From: Thermophagus sp052400625
Lineage (GTDB): Bacteria > Bacteroidota > Bacteroidia > Bacteroidales > Marinilabiliaceae
Length of the DNA stretch: 64,000 nt
Assembly: GCA_052400625.1 (NCBI GenBank)
Contig: JBQTGH010000010.1
Strand: one strand, 5' to 3'
Positions 1-8,352 of this stretch are shown here, one piece after another. Under the pieces are notes generated by a model. The model saw nothing but the letters and a program-made list of their open reading frames with translations. It ran no database searches and was not told the origin of the DNA. Numbering within the stretch: the first letter of the stretch is position 1; every line of letters begins with the position of its first letter. The position numbers and the translations under genes were made by a program.

Positions 1-230
1 CTCTTTTTTCTTGTCTGTCATAAACTGCAATATTAAGATTTATTAGTTTATGGACAGAGTTTATTTTACACTCTCGTCATGATAGTGATATTTATTATTT
101 CTGACTTTAGGGACAACCTTTCTATTTTTAATATTTTAAAACTGGACGATTGACGGTAGTAATACTTTTGTCTTTTTTAATTACGATGCAAACAGGGGAT
201 AATAATCATCCGGTATATGACAGTTTTATT

Positions 231-578
231 TTAAGCGTTAATATCAAATGAATTAAATTGGATTTTGATTTTAAAATCCACTTTGACTATTTCTTTCGGA
301 GAAACATAAGGGAAAATATTCTTTCTTAATAGAGTAATAGCTAGTTCGACGTTTATTTTATTTAATATTTTGCGGTTAATAAATATAGCCTCCACATTAT
401 TGTCGTCAACCTCTATATAGTCGAATTGATTTGGTACTAATAACTCGAAAAGTTTTGAAAGACCTAATCGGCCATAAGGCGTTTTCCTGCCTATGATCAA
501 GATATCCTCAAACAGTGGTAGCTTGATTTCCTCAAAGCCTAATTTTATGGTATACTCGGGTGTTGTTTTAGGTGGCAT
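231..578 (-). CDS. Hypothetical protein, 115 aa
   Basis: Complete minus-strand reading frame of 115 residues starting MPPKTTPEY and ending DINA. It has no signal peptide, membrane segment or motif that I recognise. The residue mix (alternating Ile/Val/Leu with charged residues, ending in a strand-like KVDFKIKIQF) looks like a small folded alpha/beta protein, not a random frame. It stands alone; the nearest gene is more than 1 kb away and there is no operon context. A function cannot be assigned. It could be a spurious frame, but the composition argues mildly for a real gene. Confidence 0.5.
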   Translation of the reverse strand: MPPKTTPEYTIKLGFEEIKLPLFEDILIIGRKTPYGRLGLSKLFELLVPNQFDYIEVDDNNVEAIFINRKILNKINVELAITLLRKNIFPYVSPKEIVKVDFKIKIQFNSFDINA

Positions 579-1153
579 AATAGTTTTATTTCATCAGTAT
601 AAAAATTGGTTCATCCTTTGGTCTGATGGAACTCGCATGACCATTAGTTTATACATGTTCTTGTTGTGACAATCTCACATTGTCATGCTCGTTTCATTTG
701 CGAAATTAGCATGCATATGCTAAAGTTATTTAGAATGAATGTGATTTTCTTCACATTAGGCCGGGGGAGGGATACATCGAATTGAGGGCGGGCTAAATCA
801 GATTTGTCTCTATCCTAAAAGGAAAATAATCTTATTAATAATGGGAAGGGGTTACTAAATTAATAGTGTTTTAACCAAGTTTGCAAAACTTAATCTTATG
901 AGCTGCACTACAAATATTTCATAAAGATAGATAAATTAATTGCCCCTTGATTAGATCTTTATGAACTTATTTTTTGAAATTGAATCGAAACGTTCATTGT
1001 TGATGAGACGATGGTCTTTTTCTATTCCCATCAGGAACTGGACCATTCTATGTAAGTAACCAATCTATGCCAATAAAGTTTAGCTTAAGAGGTTTTTTGT
1101 TAACCCGATAAAGAAATGTTTTGAGTGCTTTCTTCGTGAGGTTTAGAAATAAA

Positions 1154-1188
1154 AAAGACCTGAATTTTTTTAAAAATTTCAGGTCTTT
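1154..1188 (-). terminator. Hairpin with T-rich flank, likely terminator
   Basis: The arms at 1154-1169 and 1172-1188 are nearly perfect inverted repeats (AAAGACCTGAA against TTCAGGTCTTT, extended by A/T pairs), with runs of A before and T after, so it could stop transcription from either direction. On the minus strand it lies 5 nt past the tRNA 3'-end-like fragment, which is where a tRNA gene terminator would sit. Confidence 0.7.
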
Positions 1189-1193
1189 AATTT

Positions 1194-1214
1194 TGGTGTG
1201 ATCCGGGCGGGATT
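1194..1214 (-). other. tRNA 3'-end-like fragment, possible att site
   Basis: Read on the minus strand the segment is AATCCCGCCCGGATCACACCA. This looks like the 3' half of a T-arm, the 3' strand of an acceptor stem (CCGGATC), a discriminator A and a terminal CCA. Bacteroidota tRNA genes beginning GATCCGG would pair with this acceptor strand. No D-arm, anticodon arm or 5' acceptor strand follows upstream (higher coordinates), so it is not a working tRNA. A 3'-end copy of a tRNA followed by its terminator is the usual scar of a tyrosine-recombinase element that inserted into a tRNA gene. No integrase is visible in the window, so the att reading is inference. Confidence 0.4.
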
Positions 1215-1634
1215 CATTCATTTTATCTATATGTGCTGTAAATCAGTTCTTTGGTTCGATATCTTTTTAGTTGTTCACCATTTTGTTCTCATTCGTTTTG
1301 ATGATGTTTGAGCGTTTTTGACTTTTGAAGTCATTTACAAAGTTAAGGAATTGGGAGGGTGAAAGCAATAATTATTGTGTTGATTTTGTGTGTTTTGGGT
1401 TGGTTTGAGAGATGCTGTTTTATCCTGAGGTGGAGTAAATGGAGATAAAATGGAATAGTATTTATGAAAATGGGTGGTGATGTTAGAATTGGCTCTCTTT
1501 TGACCTTTTTGGAAAGTGCTGATTTGAATGAAACGAGGGGTTTTATTTAGGATTGTGGTTGTTGGTTAGTGTCTTGTGTGAAATTTCTGTTTAATGGGGC
1601 CAAACAGGGGTAAAACCTATTAAATTTAATGGGG

Positions 1635-1832
1635 TTAGTCGTAGATGTACTCCTTTACTTCTTCGGGGGCAAATCCGGCGAAGTCGGCGAATTCTTTGAT
1701 GGTTACGAATTGATGGGGCTCTTTCCCCAGGCGCTTGCGAATATTGTCCAGGATTCGGTAGCCGGTTTTCTCACTTTTGCCGGTGATGCGCTGGATGTCC
1801 TTGGCGTAGATGCAAATTCGTTTGGTCTTCAT
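1635..1832 (-). CDS. Small HTH-like protein, 65 aa
   Basis: The 65-residue minus-strand product begins MKTKRICIYAKDIQRITGKSEKTGYRIL. The segment IQRITGKSEKTGYRILDNI (about residues 14-32) has the spacing of a helix-turn-helix, and the C-terminal part (EFADFAGFAPEEVKEYI) looks like a second helical pair. Basic N-terminus and length suggest a small DNA-binding protein. Proteins of this kind are common in Bacteroidota accessory regions without a known role. A longer frame on the opposite strand of the same interval has no such pattern and is taken as a shadow. It lies about 260 bp from, and divergent to, the 247-residue gene at 2097, so it could act on that gene; this is inference. Confidence 0.6.
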   Translation of the reverse strand: MKTKRICIYAKDIQRITGKSEKTGYRILDNIRKRLGKEPHQFVTIKEFADFAGFAPEEVKEYIYD

Positions 1833-2096
1833 CTTCTTTATGGTTGCTTATTTAACAATAAGTCAGGTTCTAATACTTTATCTATACTTGAGATATACAG
1901 AATCTATACTGATGTTGTATTGTCTGTTTGTAAATATGTATCAGTAAAAATAATAAAAAAAGAGACATTGCAGGACAGTTTTCTCATTGGAAGTCAGGTT
2001 TCCCGTGATGATTTGAAATAATGGGTTTTCAGTGATAGGTTTGATTCATTAACGAGGGTGAATGGGTTAGCCATCTCCCTGAAAACCTAAAATGTT

Positions 2097-2840
2097 ATGG
2101 CAAGACAAGAAAGTTTTTTGAAGTTGAAAGGAAGAGTAGGAGACCTTACTTTCTACAAAAGTGGGGGGAAATATCTGGCTCGCACTAAAGGGGGAATCGA
2201 TGGTGATCGTATTAAGAATGATCCGAGGTTTGCGCGTACCCGGGAAAACGGACAGGAATTTTTGAGAGCCGTCAAAGCCGGGAAATTGCTACGCGATGCT
2301 TTTCGCGAGCAACTGACCTTAACTTCTGACCGGGGGATGAGTGGACGATTGTCTTCTGCATTCTCAAAGATTGTGAAGAGCGATGAGGTCTCGGCTCGTG
2401 GAGAGCGGAATGTGATGGCTGGTGATGTGGCATTGTTGACGGGTTTTGAATTCAACGCCAACAGTAACCTGAAGAATATCTTTACCGAAGGATATGGTGC
2501 CAGTCTTGCGGAAGGTGTTGCAGAGGTGCTTATTGACGCCTTCAATCCGTCCAGCATCCGGAAACCGGAAGGTGCTACTCATGGGCAATTTGTGACTGTA
2601 GCCGGTTTCTTTGATTTTAACGGATTGGAATCGGCGGCTGCTACCGTTGAAGGGGAGCCTTTTTCTCTGGATGAGTCGGAGCATTTGGAAGAAACTCTGA
2701 CCATCGGGAGTGTGGAGCCGGTTGAAGGTGGAGTTGGAGTAGTGATGCTCGGTCTCCTGTTTTGGCAGGAAGTGAACGGTGAGCTGTATAAGCTCAACAA
2801 TGGTTCGACCAATGCCCTGCGCGTAATTGCCGTTGAATAA
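2097..2840 (+). CDS. Conserved Bacteroidota hypothetical protein, 247 aa
   Basis: Product of 247 residues starting MARQESFLKLKGRVGDLTFYK. The N-terminal pattern (short beta hairpin, GDLTFYKSGGKYLAR, then KGGIDGDRI and ARTRENGQEF at about residues 33-54) matches a hypothetical family I recognise as widespread in Bacteroidota accessory regions. There is no signal peptide or membrane helix. The C-terminal half is beta-rich and acidic. Its stop overlaps the start of the next gene by one base, so the two are translationally coupled. The neighbouring lysis-type genes on the other strand suggest a phage-derived or bacteriocin-like context, but no molecular function can be named. Confidence 0.7.
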   Translation: MARQESFLKLKGRVGDLTFYKSGGKYLARTKGGIDGDRIKNDPRFARTRENGQEFLRAVKAGKLLRDAFREQLTLTSDRGMSGRLSSAFSKIVKSDEVSARGERNVMAGDVALLTGFEFNANSNLKNIFTEGYGASLAEGVAEVLIDAFNPSSIRKPEGATHGQFVTVAGFFDFNGLESAAATVEGEPFSLDESEHLEETLTIGSVEPVEGGVGVVMLGLLFWQEVNGELYKLNNGSTNALRVIAVE

Positions 2841-3055
2841 TGATGAGCCCGGGAAACATAGAACGTGGCCGGCAGGCAGGGTTTGTTGGAGGAACACTGA
2901 CAGGGATCTTTACCAATATTTCCCTGGCAGATGTGATGGGAACGATTGTGCTTTCTGCCATAGGTGCTGCGGTTAGTTTCCTGGTCTCTTTGTTGCTAAA
3001 GCGTTTATTAAACCGACCAAAGGAAAAACCATCTCCGAGAGGAAGAAAAAAATAG
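2840..3055 (+). CDS. Small membrane protein, 71 aa
   Basis: The start codon overlaps the previous stop (TAATG), with a second in-frame ATG at 2843. The 71-residue product has one or two closely packed hydrophobic stretches between about residues 27 and 58 (DVMGTIVLSAIGAAVSFLVSLLL), followed by a strongly basic tail (KRLLNRPKEKPSPRGRKK). This is an inner-membrane topology with a cytosolic positive tail. It is coupled to the 247-residue gene and followed by a strong terminator at 3093-3123, so the pair ends its transcription unit here. A holin-like or anchoring role is conceivable but unsupported beyond size and topology. Confidence 0.65.
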   Translation: MMSPGNIERGRQAGFVGGTLTGIFTNISLADVMGTIVLSAIGAAVSFLVSLLLKRLLNRPKEKPSPRGRKK

Positions 3056-3092
3056 CCACTAACGAGTGGTTGTTGTTTGATGTTTGAGATGA

Positions 3093-3123
3093 AAAGCTCT
3101 TCGGGAAGCCGGAGAGCTTTTTT
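3093..3123 (+). terminator. Intrinsic terminator, target of the intron
   Basis: A 12-bp stem (3093-3104 with 3109-3120, one T-G wobble) closes a 4-nt loop and runs into six T. It ends the two-gene unit at 2097-3055. The group II intron begins 4 nt after the stem, the site preference known for bacterial class C introns. Confidence 0.9.
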
Positions 3124-3124
3124 G

Positions 3125-5013
3125 GTGTGCCGTGCATGGTAAATAGCTAAGTGGTGCAAGTCCATGATGGGGGTTTATAGTCGCCAACCATTAGCAGAAG
3201 GCAAGGGTGTCCATTGTGAGGTGGAATCTGAAGGAAGCTGGACGCAAAACACTGCCCCTAGGAACACGAACCGCATCAGGCATATTCTGTAGGATGAGTT
3301 TCCCAAACAAGACGAAGTCCAAAGGCTATACGGATACAGGAGTGTAAATGCGGTGGGGATATGGTGTGAAAGTTATTTATCTTACCACGGGAGGTCTCAC
3401 GGACATGCTGAAACGAAGTATGAAGCATGGACAAAACAAGTTTGTCGTGAGAAGTCAGCCGAAGCCATAGTACTTTTGTCCCGATTTGCATGAGGAAGGG
3501 CTGAACCTTAGTTACCAAGTTAATGAGGATTACCAAATGAAGGGTAGAAAGCAGAAAATATCGAAAGATAGCTACCGGCAGAAAGTAGGTGCGGAACACC
3601 GAGGATATGCCGAAGTGCCGACTTCCATTTGGATAACCGAAAACAATGAGGTAACACCACCACAAGAGGATGGATTGTTAGGAAAGATCTTGAATCCCTA
3701 TAATTTGAATAAAGCATATCTACGCGTAGTTCGAAACAAAGGGAGCGATGGAGTTGATAAGATGGAAGTCGGGGTCCTTCGGGATTACTTAAAGACCCAT
3801 GGATCAGACCTAATAAAATCCATAAAATCCGGGAAGTATCATCCAAATCCGGTGCGCAGGGTAGAAATACCCAAGGATAAAACGAGTAAACGTCCGTTGG
3901 GTATTCCCACGGTTATAGACCGCTTTATCCAGCAAGCGATCCATCAGGTATTATCGCCTATTTACGAACGGCAATTTTCGGACAACAGCTTTGGTTTTCG
4001 ACCCAAAAGAAGCACTCATAAGGCATTATTTAGATGCAAACGATTCATATCGGAAGGTTATCAGTATGCCATTGATATGGATATGGAGAAATTCTTTGAC
4101 ACGGTCAACCATAGTAAGCTAACGGAAATTTTGTCAAGGACGATAGATGACAACAGGGTGGTTTCGCTAATCCATAAATACCTGAATGCAGGCGTGGTTA
4201 TCGAACACAAGTTTGAAACCACACAGCAGGGCGTTCCGCAAGGAGGCCCGCTAAGCCCCTTGTTGAGTAATATGATGCTTAACGAACTCGATAAAGAGTT
4301 AACTAACCGAGGACACCGTTTTGTTCGGTATGCAGACGACATGGTTATACTATGCAAAAGCAAACGTGGAGCAGAACGTGTCATGGAAAGTACCACACAC
4401 TTTATCGAACACCGTCTGTTTCTAAATGTCAATAAATCAAAAACTCAGGTAGTTTACTTTAATAGGATTAAATTCTTAGGCTACTCCTTCTATCGAGTAA
4501 AAGGGGAGGTTCGCTTTAGAATCCATCCTAAAACTGTAATCAAACTTAAGGATAAGATTAGATTTTTGACCTCACGGAGCAATGGCTGGGGCAATGCAAA
4601 ACGTAAAGAAAGGCTCTCCTCGTATATTAAAGGTTGGGTCAATTATTACAAGTATGCAGATATAAAGAACCTGCTTTCAAGGATTGATACATGGTATCGG
4701 CGAAGGCTCAGGATGGTAATATGGAAACAATGGAAGCGTGTGAAGACGCGATATCACAATCTTCGCAAACTCGGCATTCCTAATGGTAAATCATGGGAGT
4801 GGGCTAATACCCGTAAAGGATATTGGCATATATCGAATAGTATTATTGTTTCCCGAAGCATAACCAATGAACGTCTATCAAAGGCGGGTTATCTTACGTT
4901 TTCGGAATACTACCTCAGAGTGAGGGTGGGCTAAGGAACCGCCGTATACGGAACCGTACGTACGGTGGTGTGGGAGGTCGAAACGGGAAATAATCCCGTT
5001 TCTCCTACCCGAT
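3125..5013 (+). mobile_element. Group IIC intron, apparently full length
   Basis: The 5' end GTGTGCC at 3125 fits the GUGYG consensus, and the next 50 nt (CATGG...GGTGCAAGTCC) resemble class C domain I. The 3' part holds a domain V hairpin at about 4938-4970 (ACCGCCGTA pairing with TACGGTGGT) and a domain VI hairpin at about 4981-5002, then ends CCTACCCGAT at 5013. The maturase gene lies inside. The element is about 1.89 kb and sits just past a terminator stem-loop. Domain boundaries were read by eye, so the ends may be off by a few bases. The open reading frame and domain V are intact, so it may still be mobile. Confidence 0.85.
3537..4934 (+). CDS. ltrA: Group II intron reverse transcriptase/maturase
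   Basis: Intron-encoded protein that assists splicing and copies intron RNA into the target DNA. RT blocks are visible: RPLGIPTVIDRFIQQA, FGFRPKRSTHKAL, AIDMDMEKFFDTVNH, QGVPQGGPLSPLLSN and the catalytic YADD (RYADDMVILC; residues 282-285 counted from an upstream TTG at 3486, 265-268 from this ATG). The thumb/maturase part follows (YIKGWVNYYKYAD, then WKQWKRVKTR and WEWANTRKGYW), a C-terminal pattern typical of class C proteins. No HNH endonuclease domain follows, also as in class C. I chose ATG 3537 because the upstream alternative uses TTG and adds 17 residues without a recognisable motif. Confidence 0.93.
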   Translation: MKGRKQKISKDSYRQKVGAEHRGYAEVPTSIWITENNEVTPPQEDGLLGKILNPYNLNKAYLRVVRNKGSDGVDKMEVGVLRDYLKTHGSDLIKSIKSGKYHPNPVRRVEIPKDKTSKRPLGIPTVIDRFIQQAIHQVLSPIYERQFSDNSFGFRPKRSTHKALFRCKRFISEGYQYAIDMDMEKFFDTVNHSKLTEILSRTIDDNRVVSLIHKYLNAGVVIEHKFETTQQGVPQGGPLSPLLSNMMLNELDKELTNRGHRFVRYADDMVILCKSKRGAERVMESTTHFIEHRLFLNVNKSKTQVVYFNRIKFLGYSFYRVKGEVRFRIHPKTVIKLKDKIRFLTSRSNGWGNAKRKERLSSYIKGWVNYYKYADIKNLLSRIDTWYRRRLRMVIWKQWKRVKTRYHNLRKLGIPNGKSWEWANTRKGYWHISNSIIVSRSITNERLSKAGYLTFSEYYLRVRVG

Positions 5014-5162
5014 TTAGATTTTTGTCCAAAAGGCACCATTTACAGCGTTAATACTCGCCCGAAGAAAAATCGGAGCAGGCTTTGTTACTGGCACTATTTG
5101 AACAAACACTTGCTCTGCTTGCACAGTCAAATACTCCGTTATTCAGCTGATGAGCTGAAGAC

Positions 5163-5651
5163 CTAATGAGTTGATGTATCAGGAGGTAGTGGGTTGGATC
5201 CTTCCTGTTTGAGAGAAGCACCAAAGTAGAAGCTGAATACCTGAGTAATGATGGCGCTCAGAACACCCAGAATATAGATGATAATGTCTTTGCCTTTTTG
5301 AGGGAGAGAATCGGGATAAAAAAGAATGACAAAGAATAGCGCAAAAGAGAGTACGGTGGTAATGATGGCCAGGTAAGCAGAGATGTTTTTGTTTAGCAGC
5401 GTAGCGGATGGACTTGTCTGCACTTTTGCTGCCCGGTTCCGTGCAGAGTCTTTATCCTTTAAAATGTTACTTTCCTGTTTAATTTTCAGGCTTTGCATTT
5501 CGTGCTGATGTTGCCATTCCGCTTTTTTGAGTTCCAGCTCCAGCTGAAGCTTTTCTGACTTTGTTGTGGTAAGGTCGTCGATGACATTGCCAATGGAAGA
5601 GACGATGGTCTCTCCGGTTCCTTTGTTGAAGAGATTGGATATGAAGCTCAT
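5163..5651 (-). CDS. Phage-type holin-like membrane protein, 162 aa
   Basis: The product has an N-terminal region with a predicted long charged helix (about residues 33-75), two hydrophobic segments at about 91-112 (AYLAIITTVLSFALFFVILFY) and 120-146 (DIIIYILGVLSAIITQVFSFYFGAS), and a Pro/Ser-rich tail. The QVFSFYFGAS ending of the last helix is characteristic of the three-TM/gene-transfer-agent holin group as I know it. It lies 11 bp downstream of the muramidase on the same strand, so the two form a lysis pair. Its likely role is to permeabilise the inner membrane for the muramidase. No other phage genes are nearby. Confidence 0.7.
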   Translation of the reverse strand: MSFISNLFNKGTGETIVSSIGNVIDDLTTTKSEKLQLELELKKAEWQHQHEMQSLKIKQESNILKDKDSARNRAAKVQTSPSATLLNKNISAYLAIITTVLSFALFFVILFYPDSLPQKGKDIIIYILGVLSAIITQVFSFYFGASLKQEGSNPLPPDTSTH

Positions 5652-5662
5652 GATTTTAGTTT

Positions 5663-6196
5663 TTAGATGTCACCAATAGCACGGCGGATCCAGCCAAAAA
5701 AGAACTTACGGTTGGCCGGTCTGATTTTGACCAGGTGAACGTACCGGGCAATTTTGGCGATGGTAAATGATGCCAGGAAGAGTTCCGGATTGAATCTATT
5801 GACGGCATTAAGGGTAATAGGGCCGATAATTCCGTCAGGGGTAACCTCGAGAACTCTTTGTGCGATGGAAATGCCGGTTTTGACACCTGAATTAACGCAG
5901 AAGTCAAAGATGGATTCTGCGACTAACTGGTTTTGGATGAGGTCGCCTTTTATTTTATCCCAAAATTTATTTTTAAAGAATTGTCTGACCTCATCAGGGA
6001 GATGAACATCAGCATCCAGATTATCCGGGAAAACGGGCGATTGTTTGTATTTGTCGATGGTTCTCCAGCCGGTCCAGTCGGGGTGGATATTTCGGGCAAT
6101 GCCTTTGTAGGTTTGACCACCCAGGTCATCCGGGTCGTTGACGTATCCACCTTCGTGAATGAGAGTTTTGTTGAATGCATTTTCAAAAATTGCCAT
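5663..6196 (-). CDS. GH108-family N-acetylmuramidase (endolysin)
   Basis: The 177-residue product begins MAIFENAFNKTLIHEGGY. The EGGY motif holds the catalytic Glu (residue 15) of the GH108/ZliS muramidase family, followed by DPDDLGGQTYKGI as in that family. The C-terminal part (about 95-175: FDFCVNSG..., then PDGIIGPITLNAVN) matches the predicted peptidoglycan-binding domain that usually follows. Length is normal for the family. It has no signal peptide, so it needs the adjacent holin-like protein for export. It cleaves the glycan strand of peptidoglycan. Phage origin is likely; domestication in a bacteriocin or export system is possible. Confidence 0.85.
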   Translation of the reverse strand: MAIFENAFNKTLIHEGGYVNDPDDLGGQTYKGIARNIHPDWTGWRTIDKYKQSPVFPDNLDADVHLPDEVRQFFKNKFWDKIKGDLIQNQLVAESIFDFCVNSGVKTGISIAQRVLEVTPDGIIGPITLNAVNRFNPELFLASFTIAKIARYVHLVKIRPANRKFFFGWIRRAIGDI

Positions 6197-6408
6197 GATT
6201 TTGGGTTTTATCGATTAGAAGCAATTTATTAAGGAGGGTGTCTGCTTGCAAGGGAGGTGGGGGATTGTGAGAGAAATGGGAGAGATTGGGGTGATTAAGA
6301 TTGGGAGATATGGAAATCGGCCATCTCTGGAAAATGATGGATATTTTTTTGCAACTTTGGGGGATCTGGCATCCATCAATGTTTAATATGTTTTTCTGAG
6401 GAAAAGTT

Positions 6409-7887
6409 ATGAATCATGTAGAATTGACAAAAGAAAAAGTTCAGGCGTTGCTTGGGGATATGGAATCAGAACAGATAGAACGTACTATATCAAGGAATGA
6501 TACTGATAAATTCTCGCAGGCAATTTGTGCCTTTTCGAATGATATTGGAAAAACATTGAGAAATGGTTATCTGCTTATTGGCGTTCATGATGATGGCACT
6601 CTTAGCGGATTGAAGGCAACTGATAAATTACTCCAATCATTGGGAGGACTGCGATCAGACGGGAACATATTACCACAACCCATAATGTCCACGCAAGCCT
6701 TTAGTTTTCCTGATGGTGATGTTATTGTTTTGGAGATACAACCGTCCCCATTTCCTCCTGTAAGATACAGAGGCAGAACCTGGATAAGAGTGGGCCCCCG
6801 GAAAGCCATTGCAAGTGAGATGGAAGAGCGTCTTTTAATTGAAAAAAGAACAGCAAATGTTAGCACTTATGATATTCGTCCTTCATTAGGTAATGGTGTT
6901 GATGAAATAAAACTAAAAACTTTCCTAGAAAATTATCTTCCCAATGCATTAGATGAAGAAACTCTGTCAAAGGACCACAGGAGTGTGGAAGAAAAACTTG
7001 CGAGTTTAAGGTTTTATAGCTTGAATTATGGGAGCGTAACAAATGCAGGGATGTTGCTTTTTGGTAAAGAAGTCGAACGTCATATTCCCGGAGCATACAT
7101 TCAGTATGTCCAGTTTAATGGAGATACTGAAGCTTCAGAAATTATAAACGAGAAAAAGTTTACCGGGAGTTTAATTGATATTTTGCAGGAGCTGGATACT
7201 TTTATTGAGTATGTTATTATCCAGCAAAAACCTATAGCTATATCAGCTTTGAAAGAGAGTAAGCAGTTGAATTATCCTAAATGGGCCTTGCGAGAGCTTT
7301 TGATGAACGCAATCATGCATCGGGATTACGAATCAAATGCGCCGGTGAAATTTTATCATTATTCCCAAAGGATAGAGGTAATAAATCCAGGGGGATTATA
7401 TGGAAATGCCCGTCCTGAGAATTTTCCAAATGTAAATGATTATCGGAATCCGGTTATTGCAGAAGCAATGAAAGTTCTGGGGTATGTAAACAGATTCAAC
7501 AGAGGAATAGCCCGGGTTAAGTTCGAATTGGAAGAAAATGGAAATCCTGCTCCGATTTTCGATTATGATCGTATAGGGATGTTTGGTGTTTCTGTAAACT
7601 CCACTTTTAAGGAAGCAGGAGAGAAGGAAGAAGATGGTGAAACTAGGGAGAAAACTAGGGAGAAAACTAGGGAGAAAACTAGGGAGAAAACCAGGGAGAA
7701 AACCAGGGAGAAAATTTTGTCCCTTATAAAGCAAAATAGAGAAATTACAATTCATGAATTGGCTGAACAAATTGGAATAACCGATAAAGGTGTTGAATAT
7801 CAGTTAAAAAAAATGAGGGGTGAGAATGTTCTTAAACGGGTAGGGGCGGCTAAAGGAGGGTATTGGGAGATTGTTGGAAGTCGATAG
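6409..7887 (+). CDS. Schlafen/AlbA_2 ATP-binding regulator with REKT repeats
   Basis: The 492-residue product has an AlbA_2 (Schlafen) domain at about 12-150 (YLLIGVHDDGTLSGL, VRYRGRTWIRVGPRKA), then a divergent ATPase-type region at about 280-385 (YPKWALRELLMNAIMHRDY, RIEVINPGGL, RFNRGIARVKFEL) as in RecG-related putative transcriptional regulators. Residues 412-435 are six four-residue repeats (TREK), and the C-terminus is a winged helix (LIKQNREITIHELAEQIGITDKGVEYQLKKM). Such proteins are thought to be nucleic-acid-binding regulators, often in mobile or defence regions. There is no signal peptide. The repeats make a charged helical linker whose length can change without breaking the frame. 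A related gene fragment lies just downstream. Confidence 0.85.
   Translation: MNHVELTKEKVQALLGDMESEQIERTISRNDTDKFSQAICAFSNDIGKTLRNGYLLIGVHDDGTLSGLKATDKLLQSLGGLRSDGNILPQPIMSTQAFSFPDGDVIVLEIQPSPFPPVRYRGRTWIRVGPRKAIASEMEERLLIEKRTANVSTYDIRPSLGNGVDEIKLKTFLENYLPNALDEETLSKDHRSVEEKLASLRFYSLNYGSVTNAGMLLFGKEVERHIPGAYIQYVQFNGDTEASEIINEKKFTGSLIDILQELDTFIEYVIIQQKPIAISALKESKQLNYPKWALRELLMNAIMHRDYESNAPVKFYHYSQRIEVINPGGLYGNARPENFPNVNDYRNPVIAEAMKVLGYVNRFNRGIARVKFELEENGNPAPIFDYDRIGMFGVSVNSTFKEAGEKEEDGETREKTREKTREKTREKTREKTREKILSLIKQNREITIHELAEQIGITDKGVEYQLKKMRGENVLKRVGAAKGGYWEIVGSR
7642..7713 (+). repeat. Six tandem 12-bp repeats inside the AlbA_2 gene
   Basis: Six direct copies of ACYAGGGAGAAA lie end to end (the first four with T, the last two with C at position 3). 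Each unit encodes four residues (T-R-E-K), so gain or loss of units by slippage would lengthen or shorten the linker in frame. Three degenerate copies recur at 8252-8287. Confidence 0.95.
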
Positions 7888-8040
7888 TACAATGCATAAA
7901 ATACTGTTTTATTTTTCATATTCTTTATTTTTAGGATCTATGATCAATGGTCGTGTTTTCGGATTGTCATAGTGATAAACATAAATAATTTGGGCAAGAG
8001 TAACTAAGTAAGTAACCAAGTAAACCCTGCGAAAAGTGTA

Positions 8041-8256
8041 AATGAAAAAAAACTGCATTTATTAAAATATTGTTTGAAACCGAGGAGTAAGGCTGATATG
8101 CTTAAAAGGTTAGGCCTGAGTAATCAAACTGTAAATTTCAGGAGGCATATTCAGCCTTTGTTAGAACAGGGATTGATAGCACGGACAATTCCGGAAGAGC
8201 CAAATCATCCTAGCCAAAAATACATAACAACAATAGCAGGAAGAGAAATGATTTAG
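8041..8256 (+). pseudogene. C-terminal remnant of a related AlbA_2/RecG-like gene
   Basis: A short frame encodes KPRSKADMLKRLGLSNQTV followed by NFRRHIQPLLEQGLIARTIPE and ends at a TAG inside the repeat motif. This is the winged-helix region that commonly follows the ATPase-like domain in RecG-related AlbA_2 proteins. Nothing upstream encodes the rest of such a protein: the preceding 180 bp hold no domain. A free-standing start (ATG 8074) would give 60 residues, but the fragment reads more naturally as the tail of a deleted gene. It shares its downstream repeat with the intact gene at 6409-7887. Confidence 0.6.
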
Positions 8257-8287
8257 GGAGAAAACCAGGGTAAAAATTAGGGAGAAA
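8252..8287 (+). repeat. Three degenerate 12-bp repeats
   Basis: TTTAGGGAGAAA, ACCAGGGTAAAA and ATTAGGGAGAAA lie in tandem. They match the unit repeated six times at 7642-7713 and lie right after the paralogue remnant, with the stop codon inside the first copy. Confidence 0.85.
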
Positions 8288-8321
8288 AATAAGTTAGCGG
8301 AGGGGGGATTCCCTCTACCGT

Positions 8322-8352
8322 GCCAGGGCCGTTTCTTACAGGGAGCGGCTTT
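8322..8352 (+). terminator. Probable intrinsic terminator
   Basis: A seven-pair stem (GCCGTTT with GAGCGGC, two G-T pairs) around an eight-base loop is followed by seven T. It lies downstream of the AlbA_2 remnant. Confidence 0.55.

Larger units (their letters stand above)
579..1634. other. Gene-free interval, about 1 kb
   Basis: I see no convincing coding region on either strand here. It holds the terminator-like hairpin at 1154-1188 and the tRNA 3'-end-like fragment at 1194-1214, listed separately. The rest is AT-rich and without obvious repeats. Confidence 0.6.

Noticed and set aside
1629..2021. 130-codon + strand frame
   Set aside because: It is antisense to the HTH-like gene at 1635-1832 and has no motif; the minus-strand frame has the better composition.
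7642..7713. CRISPR-like array from the tandem 12-bp repeats
   Set aside because: Units are contiguous without spacers and lie in frame inside a coding gene.
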